Shown piece after piece: positions 13,101 to 52,470 of a stretch of DNA of 64,000 nucleotides. The stretch lies in contig OU744447.1 in assembly GCA_916610825.1 (NCBI GenBank), positions 13,685,751-13,749,750 on the forward strand. The letters are read 5' to 3'. Within the stretch, counting starts at the first letter, position 1. Each line of letters opens with the position of its first letter. The stretch is from Haliclystus octoradiatus (Eukaryota; Cnidaria; Staurozoa; Stauromedusae; Haliclystidae). Made by a program: the position numbers and the translations under genes. Below the pieces are notes generated by a model. The model searched no databases. It was given only the letters and a program-made list of their open reading frames with translations, and was not told the DNA's origin.

Positions 13101-16100
13101 TCCACCCCGACCACCTCCACGGGTAAATCCACCTCTGCCAAACCCTCCACGGCCACGGCTTTCTCCACCTCCGCTGCGTTCTCCTTGCTTAGGATATTGT
13201 ACTCTGATCTTGTATCCATCTACATCATGTCCATTTCTACCGTAAATCGCATCTTTTGCATCTCTATAATCAGACAACATCATAGAAATTAATAATAATA
13301 ACATTATCAGGATACAGGTAACAGGTTTTAGTTATTTTTTCTGATATAATACTGAGATAACATTTTAAAGTATCTCAAACATGGTCCGACAAAGTCCTGG
13401 AAGGTTTGCGCAAAATCAGAAGAATTGAACTTTTCTCGTTTAAGTTTTGTAACTTAAATTCTGAAGATTGGAAGATTTCGACAGTTATCCGAAGTTTTCA
13501 AATTAATATAATTTGTTTTACAAAAATTAATATTTATATGTCTTTATATTTAATATAACAATATTCATCAACATAATAAAAACAATTTTGCGTTAAATTA
13601 GAAAATTTTCATTTTCAAGGTAGATATCTCATTACACACTTGCTTTGTTCCATAACAATGTGTGAAGTACTTCAGGTGTCATAACATGCGAATTGAACGA
13701 ATGACTACTTGTTATGATCTCGTAAACTCTCCTCCAAGATACACATAAATCAAATAAATCCTCCAGTAACACAATTTTAGATGATTTTTGAAACTGCAGA
13801 AATGTATCTAACAGCATTCAACTATTAATTCGTTTGACTGTATACCCGATACAGATCATGTGACCACCTTCTCGAGACTTAGTCGGAGACTGTTAGCTTA
13901 GAGCCGAATTGGTCTATTGAAAAATGCGGATGCAAAGAAATGAAAGTTAGCAGGTGCAATCCACAATTAGATCAACCAGTTGTTTTATCAATACAGTTAC
14001 TAATTGGAAGCAAAAAATGAGTGTGTTAAGTTTGTACAAAACAATGGATTTTTATTGGGGTTGTATTTGTAAGCTTATTAACGCCAATTTCATGCCATGG
14101 CAGGTCAACATTGAAAATACACCAACATGCAATGTGAAACTGTAGAAAAACCCCAGGTTTGGTTATTCGATTTATTTATGTGCCAAATATTCTAATAAAT
14201 ATCCAACCGTCACTCATGCAAGAGTACGGTTGAAAATGCCTTTTGGAGTTTAAATTACAGGTCAACAACGAGACACGCCAGTCACAATTAGTGGGCAATT
14301 CCATAAAAGATGAACCTGCTTTGAAAATTTTCAGGGTAATATTTTCCAAATAAATTTGATATCTACATGTTGGTACATGCCTCAATTGTTACCATATGAA
14401 GTTTTTATTTTGTTCTCATAATTAATGAAAAAATATCTGGAAGAAAAACTAGCATGCGCTGAAAATTTTTAGTTTTAATCTGCATACTTCCATTACCATG
14501 CAGTTCCATGCTGTTTTTCCGAGTGCTATCGAAGCCCGCATAAATGTTAATGGGCAGAGCAAGTGATCATCATCAACAATGGTCCTTTTGATACAGAAAC
14601 GTTAAATGGATTTATGCAAACATGGTGTCAACGCATCTATTGTTCTGTGGTAAATAACAATAGATACCGTATATTGCCGTGTATAAGTCGATACCACGTA
14701 TAAGTCGACCCCCCGTTTTTGAAGCAAAATTCTAGTATTAGAGAAATACAATAGTCATATTTTATGTTAAAAAAATATATTTGATTGTACAAATCAAACA
14801 ATAACAAATAAGTTAATATAATTCATCGTCACGAAATCCTTCAAAATCACTCTCAGTGTCACTTTCACCAAATAGTTCTAGCATTTCTTCGGGTGATAAA
14901 TTAATGTCATAAATATTTTCTTTCTCAGGTGTGTTATTGTTACCTTTGTTACTATTATCATCCCACAATACATCATCCTCTGTGCCATCTATAGCATTGG
15001 AAATTCCACATTTTTTGAAAGAACGAGTGACCATTGGAGTAGGAAGATCATACCAGCAATCAAGGACCCATTGTGCAATAAGGTCTATATGTGCAGCCTT
15101 CATATTACCTCCTTTCGTGTATGATTTTTCGCCATCTAACATCCATGTTGTCCAACGCTGGAATAGCTGCAATGTCGGATTTTTCCCGACCCATTTTAGC
15201 TACAATACTGTCTGCAAGATGTGCACTGAAAGAGTCCCAGACCATCAAACTTTTCTTCTTCATCAATCCTCCAGGTCGTACGCGCCATACTTTATCAATC
15301 CACACTTTCATGCCATCCTCGTCCATCCATCCGTTTTCTTGGACGTGAACAACAACACCTGCTGGGAATTTCAAATTTGGCATTGTTTTCCGTTTGAAAA
15401 TCAACATTGGCTTCAATTTCGTACCATCTGCTAAACAAGCGAAAACAACAGTAAAACGGCTTTTCTCGTGACCGGTGGTTCTGATTTCTACAGTCTTTTG
15501 GCCAACCAAGTTAACAGTTCTATTGGTTGGCATATCAAGCCAAACAGGAGTTTCATCCATATTACCAATGCAGGATAAATCATAATTATGCAATTGTCTT
15601 TTCCTTATAACATAAGATAGAAAATTTGTAACTTTCGATTCTAAGTCTTGTGGTAATTTCTGTGCAACTTTCGTTTTGAAACGGATGCAAAGTTTGTTTC
15701 TTAACATAAATTTCGAACACCAACTAGCAGTCCCTCGAACTTCTGGAATGCCTTTCTCAATGGCGATTTTTCTCCTTTGCATTCGTATCGCATTTCTGGT
15801 TACAATCATTCCCGATTGACGCTTCTGTAGAACATACTCTACAAGTTCGTTCTCTAATTCAGGCCATTTACACATTGCTCCACGATTAGCTTGTTTTGTC
15901 TTGGGCATTTTGTTGATATCGATCTTTTTCTTTCGCCAATCACGAACCAATTTCTCGTTAACATCAAACTGTCTATATGCAGCACAATTATTTGATTGCT
16001 CAGCAAATTCAACAGCTTGAAGTTTAAACTTTGCGCTGTAGGCTCTACGACGAGATGGTGCCATGTTGATTCGACAAACGATAATAGAAAGTACAAACAC

Positions 16101-18625
16101 TGCAAACTCTTGACACCGAAGTGATATATTTTGAAAGATTGTTTTCTCTTTTAAATATTGATCGAGGCACGTGTTTTCACATTTTTGTACACGTGATTGC
16201 ACACACGCACAATATTGTACACGTGATCTATTGTTTAGAAACAATAGGAATATGTTGTGCGCATGCGCTATATATGAACAAAGAAAAACAACTCGATTCC
16301 GTGTATAAGTCGAGGCCTGCCTTTGGAGCCATTTTTAAAGTTTTAAAAGGTCGACTTATACATGGCAATATACGGTAGTCATTAGCGCAACAGCAGAGAC
16401 AGATTTTGGCCTGTCGTCATCCAGCGTGGTTTAAAACAGATATTTTTCATGAAGTCGACTGATTTGATTTGTTATTTCCAACTCAAGTCGTTGGTTTTAA
16501 ACAATATTGAGTAACAAGTAATGTACTGAAAATAGTCGAGAGGCATTTTATTATTTAGATGCGTTGAGAAGATGTAGTTTAAAATATCAATTTTGTTTAA
16601 ACAAATATTTCCGTGACATTGTATTTTCAGACAAGAATTTCTGTTACACAACACAAATATTTCCATTACATTCATTACATGCTTGTATCTTTTTTCTCTA
16701 GGATGTTTTTAATTAAATAAGTACATGATTGGAAATACCATCTATTCGGTAACCAGTCATAACGTCCGTTCGCAAGAACGGCCTTGTTTTACCGCTGACC
16801 AAATTGTCCCCGGGCAGGTTCCAGTTATCTGCCCAAGTTCACGCGCGTAATAGCCAAGACCGTAAACGGGCAGATTAATTTTGAGGTGCCTAAGTATTGT
16901 AAATCTTTTGGCGCTTAATTATCGGACAATAATTGAGCGCCTTTCCATTAGGCTGATTTCGCTCCCATTTTAAAACAAAGGACTGAAAACATATAAAAAG
17001 GTAAACTGTTCAGAAATAATTCATTCTCTAGTTAGAATTAATTGAGTAATACCAGTATCTCAGTTACTATTATTATATTATTACTATTGTGGCTGAGCTA
17101 TGCTTATTTTGTGAAAAGAATGTCAGCGCCAGACAAGAGGCCCTGTTATGTGATGGCTGTAGGAAGTGGCAGCACAGAACATGCGAGACAGGAATTTCAC
17201 GTCAAGAGTATAGGAGAGCAATTGCTGAAGACTTGAGAATCAAATGGAGTTGCGTACATTGCCAACTAAGGACCATTGAATCAACAGCCGAGAGCAGTCG
17301 TCTGTCCGATGTTTTACCATCATTCGGAGAACAGCCAATTGAAGAACCATCAATTCAAGACGAAGCCCCATCAACTGCTGAGAGCAGTCATTTGTCTGAA
17401 ACTCTACCATCATTCAGAGAACCAGACATTCTTCACGAATCATCCCTATGTCGATGGCGGTTCGCAAAAAGGTAAGGAAAAATTGACTAATAATTATGGT
17501 TTTACTTACACGGTGAAAACAAGGCGTGCCAATGGTAACAAGTTGTGGACCTGTAATGTCCGGAATAAGACCACCTGGTGCAAATCTACAGTAATTGAGA
17601 AAGAAGGTCACTGTTCTCAAGGCCTCAACCCACATATACACCCTGGAAAACTTGGAACAACTATGGCCACCAAAATAGCTGCTGAAGTCAAAAAGATCGC
17701 CGCCTCAGAAGTATTCACATCAGCAGCTGAAATTGTCAACACCGTCATGCTTGAACATGGAGTCCACACCACATCTGAACCAATAAAAGCTATCCCGAAT
17801 CCAATAAACTTGGCAAGAGCAGCTAACAGGCACAGACAAAGGACACACCCACAAGATATTCATACTTTCTACTGCTATGTTTGATTTGTATTATGCCCTC
17901 TAAATTCGCAGAGTTTTGGGATTATGACTTTGTGATTGGAAATTTGACCTTCTCTGCGTATTCCCGTTACGGATGTAAAATCATTTACTGGGGATTCAAT
18001 TTAATGAATATATCATTTTTTATTAGATGAGTCGATAGATTTTATTGAGATCTTTAAAATGAATGTCGATTTTTCAGAAAAAGTAGCGTGTGTGATTATT
18101 TAAATTTAAGCGAAAAGGCTCCCCGAATCGTATTTCCGAGATTATGGAACTGCCCTAGTACAGTATAAAGGACCACCCTGACTGCATTGCAGCGTAAGTA
18201 ACAATTCAAGAAGGATGCACAGGGAATATATTCCCAACGCACAACAAAAATGCTGTCAGGGGAACCACTCCAATGACCCCATAGCCAACCCAACACCTTT
18301 GAAGACTGAAAATATTTAATGTAGGGCCTATGGTGTATGGAACTTATCTAATATTCGTTAGATGTATTCGTTTCCAGTCACTTATTTTGACAATCATATA
18401 TAAAATCATGTTGGGAAGAAAGTTTACTTGTGTAGGTATTTATACATACCGGTCATCTTCAAATTCTATAAAAGCGAAAGATGGATTATATCGATTGTGA
18501 ATGTCAATGGATGTGATTCTACCATATTTGTAGAAAATATCTTCGATTTCACTTTCTTTGATAAACTGTGGTAAGTTACCAATATAAAGCCGGCAATCGT
18601 TTGCATTATCTCTAGAACTTGACAT
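10165..18625 (-). CDS. SRSF1: Serine/arginine-rich splicing factor 1 (ASF/SF2)
   Basis: Coding exons (5' to 3' on the - strand) are 18625-18450, 13263-12882 and 10359-10165. They total 753 bp and 250 aa; vertebrate SRSF1 has 248. RRM1 starts at [10 protein letters not shown] with [12 protein letters not shown] as RNP1. A Gly/Arg-rich linker ([15 protein letters not shown]) follows, then the pseudo-RRM with the family hallmark SWQDLKDHM. The C-terminal RS domain of SRSRSR runs and RSPSR ends directly before the stop. SR proteins bind exonic enhancers and recruit U1-70K and U2AF to splice sites; SRSF1 also shuttles and influences mRNA export. Intron 1 (5.2 kb) holds a pogo-type transposon and a PHD-FLYWCH relic. 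Intron 2 (2.5 kb) begins 38 bp from a perfect palindromic MITE. The gene is convergent with the CUB gene and divergent from RNF220. Confidence 0.95.
10360..12670. other. SRSF1 intron 2, mostly unique AT-rich DNA
   Basis: No coding exon, terminal repeat pair or RNA gene is visible here. The intron's only clear element is the palindrome at 12671-12843. Confidence 0.5.
12671..12843. mobile_element. Perfectly palindromic 173-bp MITE with 8-bp TSD
   Basis: Arms 12671-12755 and 12759-12843 are exact inverted copies (85 bp each) around a 3-base loop AGA. The 8-bp direct repeat TATCAGAG flanks both ends (12663-12670 and 12844-12851), so this is an insertion rather than only a fold-back. The ends read TGCAAATCTACAATC. 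An 8-bp TSD suggests the hAT or P superfamily, but the ends lack a typical hAT CAG start. Absence of arm mismatches means it is young. It sits 38 bp from the 5' splice site of SRSF1 exon 2. Confidence 0.9.
14667..16375 (-). mobile_element. pogo/Tigger-type (CENP-B/JRK-like) DNA transposon, decayed
   Basis: The terminal inverted repeats are CCGTATATTGCC plus a TGTATAAGTCGA block that recurs subterminally. A TA duplication sits on each side (14665-14666 and 16376-16377). The 1.7-kb element carries one transposase gene on the - strand (next entry) and lies inside SRSF1 intron 1 in the same orientation as the host gene. Confidence 0.9.
14813..16064 (-). pseudogene. pogo/Tigger-type transposase, disrupted
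   Basis: It starts at the ATG at 16064 ([10 protein letters not shown]). An N-terminal helix-turn-helix ([13 protein letters not shown]...[18 protein letters not shown]) and a CENP-B-type second DNA-binding region precede the DDE domain, with catalytic D in MDETPVW and in VWDSFSAHL. After DIAAIPA the frame changes and the segment that should carry the third catalytic residue (LTxxLQPxDVxxNKPFK in relatives) is missing. Reading resumes in another frame at about RWTTWMLDG and ends with an acidic tail ([19 protein letters not shown]). The internal deletion and frameshift should leave it inactive. Confidence 0.85.
17045..17884 (+). pseudogene. PHD finger + FLYWCH zinc-finger relic (transposon-type)
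   Basis: The first frame (about 17092-17475) has a PHD-like pattern: CLFCEKN...[14 protein letters not shown]...WSCVHC. A duplicated Ser/Glu-rich linker ([17 protein letters not shown] / [17 protein letters not shown]) follows. The second frame (from about 17440) has FLYWCH features: [25 protein letters not shown] and a GLNPHIH end. The two parts lie in different frames and no ATG opens the first, so it is broken or needs splicing. PHD plus FLYWCH is common in transposon-derived genes, where a MULE transposase may follow; none follows here. It lies antisense within SRSF1 intron 1. Confidence 0.6.
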
Positions 18626-18800
18626 TATTACAGTTTGAAAATTATAAACCGCAACAAAATTAAACTACTTGAATTAGTTTTCAATAAAAATGGCGTCTCA
18701 TTCTCAACTCCGTAGTACTTTTGCGCATGCGTTGCAACAGGTAAACGAGACTGTGATGTCATTGTTGTGATGTTTTGAATTTTGTTGATGAAGGATGAAA
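18626..18800. promoter_or_regulatory. Bidirectional promoter of SRSF1 (-) and RNF220 (+)
   Basis: The SRSF1 start codon (18625) and the probable RNF220 5' UTR lie back to back. TGCGCATGCG at 18722-18731 is the palindromic NRF1 consensus, a common mark of divergent housekeeping promoters. CAAAG|GTAATC near 18823 could be the donor of a non-coding RNF220 leader exon. TTTTCAG near 19525, about 90 bases before the ATG, could be its acceptor. Confidence 0.45.
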
Positions 18801-19612
18801 GAGTATCAGGAATAATAATCAAAGGTAATCATTAAAAATATATGCAATCCATTCATAAATGATGTTTATATTTGGATATGATGTTGCCATGGCATAAGGG
18901 CGACTTTGTATCCCCTAATTTCTTCAAAAGTACATCTACAAAATTATAATTTGACCATTTGGCATGGTAACCCAAATGCTCAAAAGCAATACCTACCAAC
19001 CCTTTGTGAGACCTATAATAAATGGATCTTTGATACTGTGGCACGTTCGTCAGATGGTGAAATTCAGTCATGTAAAAATAGTATGGCAAGAAACAGTTGA
19101 ATAGAATATGAATTTTGCTTATAATTTAATATTAATTCTGACAGTTTTTGTGAATAGACCTAATATATTATCGTCAACACAGAAACTGCAGAGCAGCCGT
19201 TAGAAAATGTGATCACAAATCATACAAAAATCCAGATCGGATTCGCAGACCTCTCGGAAGGACACTTATGGGTATTTGTCAATCGTAAATACAGAACCTC
19301 TCTCTTCCGCCTGCTACATATATCATGTTTTGCATTCTAATTTTGAAACTCTTTTACTGTCACTAATTTTAAAAAAGCAATTAGTCTACTGGTAGTATCA
19401 CAACCCTGCTTATATTACCGTAAATGTTAGCTAACAAACACCAATGGCATTTATAAGGTGATATTTATAATACGAAGTAATTAATACACCTATAATAATA
19501 AGCTATTCCATATTTGTATTTTCAGGTTACTATCCCTACATCAAGCAATGCTGCCTCTACCTATGTAAAGGGAGATAATGAAATAATGTAGCAATGACCA
19601 TTTCCATCAGGT

Positions 19613-48237
<28,625 letters not shown>

Positions 48238-48507
48238 TATGTATGATGTACAGTATCTACTATATCACGTTTCCTCAGATTATAAATTATATATGTACCA
48301 TAATGTTTTGATATATTATTTTACAGAATTTACCATTTTTGTAAATATATGTAGATATTAAGTAATTAGTTAAAAGAAAGAAAAACATAGATTTCATAGT
48401 AATTTTTATGGATTTTATCATTGACTTGGGCAAAGCTTTCGCAGTATATCCACACAACAAGCCCTGTGAAAACAAGCCTAGTATGGCTTACCAGGCCCTG
48501 AATAAAT
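48238..48507 (+). other. Probable RNF220 3' UTR
   Basis: AT-rich sequence follows the RNF220 stop. An AATAAA at about 48501-48506 (CCCTGAATAAATGATG) could be the poly(A) signal, directly before the (GAT)n tract where the LINE begins. Confidence 0.4.
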
Positions 48508-48529
48508 GATGATGATGATGATGATGATG
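48507..48529. repeat. (GAT)n tract at the LINE 3' end
   Basis: About seven GAT units abut the LINE 3' end. The tract reads (CAT)n in the LINE sense and so may be the LINE tail or target microsatellite. Confidence 0.8.
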
Positions 48530-48645
48530 TTTGTTTGTTTCATTTATTGTCAATATATCCAAAATAAAATACAGGATGTGTGACAGGTTTGCAAGATGTA
48601 GTCTTATTTATACATATTCAATTAAATTATTTACATGACTACAGG

Positions 48646-51600
48646 CTAGATAATATCATCAACTTGACTTTCAGAAAGTCGCTTTTTTAATGACTTCGAG
48701 ATAAATATCCCAAGTCTTCTTGTGATTTGGGATGATGCTTTGGTAAACAAAACCTTTAACTGTTCTTTGGTGTCAATCTGTCTGAAGTTTGTATATACTT
48801 CTTCAGCTATTTTGAAAAATTCATCGCGTAGATCGGTATTATCAATGCATTGAAACAGAAGGTGCACTTCATCGTCAATATAGTTTTCATCACAAAATCT
48901 ACATGTTCGTTCTGGGTATGGAATGTCAAAGTATCTACCAGTCTGAACCCCGAGTTTATGTGCACTAGTTCGTAGTTTAGTTATTGCACGCCTAGCGGAG
49001 GCATTTGGTATTAGTAGGTAACTTTGAAATTCAAAATTTTCATAAATATTTGCATAAAAATTTAATTGATTGGATCTGTTTAGGCTGTTAGTGATTAAGT
49101 TTTTAAATTTTTCAGAATATTTATCAATTAGCTCTTCTTTGATTGTATTGATTAATTTTTTTTTACTCCATTTACTAGCAGTATCTTTGGATAGTAATAA
49201 TGAAAGGTCTATGTTGACTTCTGACAGAAAGGATTTAGCTTTTCCTAGCCAAGATGTTGGCGAGTTATCGAGCATTTGCTCAGAAAAGGATTTATATATA
49301 ATCGTGCTTCGATCGGAGTTGATCAGTCGTAGCAAGTACTTCAATACAGTGACTTTAATGTCTATCTGCAGTGGTGCAATGCCTAGATCTCCTCTTACTG
49401 CTAGGGTGTTCGTATTTCCCTTTACGCTCAGCATTTGGCGCATGATTTTTCTTTGCAGTGCTTCCAGTATGTTGTTCTCTTCACTAGTTATAGTGTCTCC
49501 CCAAATGTCGGAAGCATAGAGGAGAATTGGTTTAACAACGGTATTATATAGCGTATGATGGATAGCAACGTAGTTCGTGGGGGATCCCTTCAACGAGCGC
49601 CTGCTCATGTTCCAGGCCTTTTCACCTTTTTTACATAACTCTTTTATACCAAAAATCTGCTTGCATGATCTATGGAATGTGAATCCAAGATATTTATAAC
49701 TATCAGTGTAAGTAAGTTGTTTCCCGTCTATATGAAAATTGTGCGAAGGTCCCGATGGTTGTAATTTGGAAAACACGATACATTTTGACTTGTCGTGGTT
49801 GACATTTAGTTTCCATTTGGAACAATATTGGGAAGTTATATTAATACAGTTTTGAAGCCCTTGTGGGGTGGAAGAAAAAAGAACAATGTCGTCTGCAAAC
49901 ATCAGACAGTTTAATGGTTGATCTAGCAAGATAATAGGATCAGAGGAATTACATGTGATGGTTTTGGCAAGGTCATTTACAAAGATATTAAAGAGATTTG
50001 GGCTAAGTATGCAGCCTTGCCTTACTCCAATGTTTGGTGTGATTGCTTTGGTTAGCCTTTTGTTATGGATAATGAATGCAGAATTGTCAGAGTACAAACT
50101 TTTGATCATGTCATAAAACTTGCCAGTGATATTGAGTTGCTCTAGTTTTTGTAGGAGCCTCTTTTGGCAAACAGAATCAAACGCTTTTTTTAGGTCAATG
50201 AAGCAGGCATATAGCTTTTGATGGTTTTTTGTATATTTTGCAACGATTGTTTTTAAGCAGAATAAATGGTCGGTTGTTCGGCGATTTTCTTGGAAACCTC
50301 CTTGGGTTGGGTGAATTAATTTGTTTGTTTCCAAAAAATTGTTTAGTCTTTCGTTAAGAACGATACAGAAAAGTTTACCAAGGATACTTGTTAAGCTTAT
50401 TCCTCTATAATTAGAAGGGTCGAGTAAGTCACCAGATTTGTGAATTGGTAAGATCATAGATTCTTTCCAAGCCAGAGGGAAAATACCGCATTGTAAAATG
50501 TTGTTGAAAAGTTTTTTGTATATTTTTAGAAATTTATCAATCGTACAATGAATCATCTCTGATAGGACACCATCAGTTCCTGGAGATTTTCGAATTTTCA
50601 AAAGTTTTAAAGACGTCAGAATTTCATCTTCCGTTATGGGTAGATTTAAATTTGAACTGTCGTGAAAATCGAGAAGGCTTGGTGATGATGGTACTCGTAA
50701 TGGCATTGATGCTTCGCTAGTTGAATCGTCGACGGTTAGAGTATCTTCGTGTAATTTTTTAAAATGCAGAAGTAAATCTTCAGGGTTTGGCATTTTTTCG
50801 TTTGACGATTGTGTTTTCAGATTATTATTTATAAGTTCCCAAAATCTACTTCTGTTGGTACACATAGCATTATTAATTTCATTTAAAACTGTTGCCTTGT
50901 AATTTTGCTTCGATTTTTTTATCTCGGTTTTGTAAGCTTTACGCATTTTGAAGAGACGTCCGCGTAGGTAAGGGTTGCTTGGATTGACTTTTAATAACCG
51001 AATAATGTTGTTTAGCTGGGATTTTATTCCTGAACATGTTTTTGTATACCAATTTGCTTTGGGTTGCCTTTTGGAAATCTGTTTGCTGAATGATTTTAGC
51101 CTGAAAATGCCATCACACGAAAAAGTTAATGTATCAGTTATAGTAGTTATGAAGTTATTGAGGTCGTCTTCGTTTTCGATAATATTCGATTCAAGTTCTT
51201 GAAGGGTCTGTCTAACTTTTAGTTGGTCAAATTTTGCACTATACTCTGATACTCTATCATGCGACCAAATATAGCGAGACGGCCTGGTATTAGTAAAGAT
51301 ATCAGGATTAACTGTATTCTTTGGTATGATACTGTCAAAAGTTAAACTGAGATGCAGTGCACAATGATCAGAATAGATTAAACCTTCTTGGTCAACAGAA
51401 AGTGATTTGAGGATATGCTGGTCATTCAGATATAATTTTTCAGATGCCAGTACAAAATCTACCACGCTCGATCCTTTAGCGTTACAAAAGGTCATTTCTC
51501 CATTTTCATCTCCTTTCAGTCTACCATTTAGAATTCTCAGCTGGTTACTTGTACATATATCAATCAAATGTCTGCAATATTCATTCCGAGTGTCGTCTCG

Positions 51601-52257
51601 TGATTTTCTAGAAACAATATCAAAATCTAGCTCGTATGATGATGGTAAATCGAAAAAAATATCTTCGTCATTTTCGATAAAATCTTGGGCGTTGCCTATT
51701 CGCGCGTTAAAGTCACCCCCAAGAACCACGTCACAATCGCATGGGATGTTTATAAGTTCACGTTGGAGAATATCAAAAACATGGGACTTATGAATAGCGT
51801 CATCAGATGAAACGTGGGGGCTGATGTACAAAAAACCTATATATAAATCCTTTTCAAATGCAAAGAATGTTTTATTAAGTTTAAGCCAGACAATGTCATC
51901 TGACTCTGATTGTATTTCAGTGATACCGCACTTGATATCACGTTTAATTAAAGTTATTATTCCTCCTGAATTTCGAAGATTATTTTTGGATTTTTTAGAT
52001 CTATTTTTGAAATTAGCAGTATATTGGTTTTTAAGTGGAATATCATATGTTTTGTTATTATTCAACCATGTTTCACAAAGGAAAATTATTTCATTTTGAA
52101 AAATATTTAAAAAATCAGGGTTCTCAAACTTGGATCCTAATCCGTTGACATTCCAAAATGTAATGTTAAGATTTTTTGATTTTGTAATCATATTGGTTTG
52201 GGAATAAAAAAAATTTGGGATTCCATATTGAAAAGAGTGCATTTTCTGTGGCAACAT
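48646..52257 (-). CDS. LINE ORF2: AP endonuclease and reverse transcriptase (1203 aa)
   Basis: ATG at 52257 (MLPQKMHSFQ). The N-terminal exonuclease/endonuclease/phosphatase fold shows NVNGLGSKF, LCETWL, GGDFNARIG and the catalytic SDHCALHLS. The reverse transcriptase follows with RKSPGTDGV, GISLTSILGKLF, CFIDLKKAFDS, GVRQGCILSP and the active-site FADDIVLFS. The C-terminus has a CCHC-like cluster CRFCDENYIDDEVHLLFQC, common in Jockey-superfamily LINEs. It nicks the target and copies its RNA at the nick (target-primed reverse transcription). No frame damage is seen. Confidence 0.95.
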   Translation of the reverse strand: MLPQKMHSFQYGIPNFFYSQTNMITKSKNLNITFWNVNGLGSKFENPDFLNIFQNEIIFLCETWLNNNKTYDIPLKNQYTANFKNRSKKSKNNLRNSGGIITLIKRDIKCGITEIQSESDDIVWLKLNKTFFAFEKDLYIGFLYISPHVSSDDAIHKSHVFDILQRELINIPCDCDVVLGGDFNARIGNAQDFIENDEDIFFDLPSSYELDFDIVSRKSRDDTRNEYCRHLIDICTSNQLRILNGRLKGDENGEMTFCNAKGSSVVDFVLASEKLYLNDQHILKSLSVDQEGLIYSDHCALHLSLTFDSIIPKNTVNPDIFTNTRPSRYIWSHDRVSEYSAKFDQLKVRQTLQELESNIIENEDDLNNFITTITDTLTFSCDGIFRLKSFSKQISKRQPKANWYTKTCSGIKSQLNNIIRLLKVNPSNPYLRGRLFKMRKAYKTEIKKSKQNYKATVLNEINNAMCTNRSRFWELINNNLKTQSSNEKMPNPEDLLLHFKKLHEDTLTVDDSTSEASMPLRVPSSPSLLDFHDSSNLNLPITEDEILTSLKLLKIRKSPGTDGVLSEMIHCTIDKFLKIYKKLFNNILQCGIFPLAWKESMILPIHKSGDLLDPSNYRGISLTSILGKLFCIVLNERLNNFLETNKLIHPTQGGFQENRRTTDHLFCLKTIVAKYTKNHQKLYACFIDLKKAFDSVCQKRLLQKLEQLNITGKFYDMIKSLYSDNSAFIIHNKRLTKAITPNIGVRQGCILSPNLFNIFVNDLAKTITCNSSDPIILLDQPLNCLMFADDIVLFSSTPQGLQNCINITSQYCSKWKLNVNHDKSKCIVFSKLQPSGPSHNFHIDGKQLTYTDSYKYLGFTFHRSCKQIFGIKELCKKGEKAWNMSRRSLKGSPTNYVAIHHTLYNTVVKPILLYASDIWGDTITSEENNILEALQRKIMRQMLSVKGNTNTLAVRGDLGIAPLQIDIKVTVLKYLLRLINSDRSTIIYKSFSEQMLDNSPTSWLGKAKSFLSEVNIDLSLLLSKDTASKWSKKKLINTIKEELIDKYSEKFKNLITNSLNRSNQLNFYANIYENFEFQSYLLIPNASARRAITKLRTSAHKLGVQTGRYFDIPYPERTCRFCDENYIDDEVHLLFQCIDNTDLRDEFFKIAEEVYTNFRQIDTKEQLKVLFTKASSQITRRLGIFISKSLKKRLSESQVDDII

Positions 52258-52470
52258 TTAATTATTGCTACATATATATATGCTAAGTAGAAATTGTATT
52301 CAATTGGAATGTATAGACTAGTGCTAAAATCGATAATAAAATGTAGACTATAATAGGCTGCTATTGATTTATGTAATATAATTAGTAGTGTATTAGTACA
52401 GTACTTATCTGCTTGGACGCAATAGTACTCCATTCTTTTTAATATTTTCATTGGTAGTGCCATGGTTTAG

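Noticed and set aside
12796-13292. Long + strand frames rich in Pro and Arg over SRSF1 exon 2
   Set aside because: They are antisense shadows of the Gly/Arg-rich SRSF1 coding sequence.
49070-52099. Several + strand frames across the LINE
   Set aside because: They are antisense shadows of ORF2.
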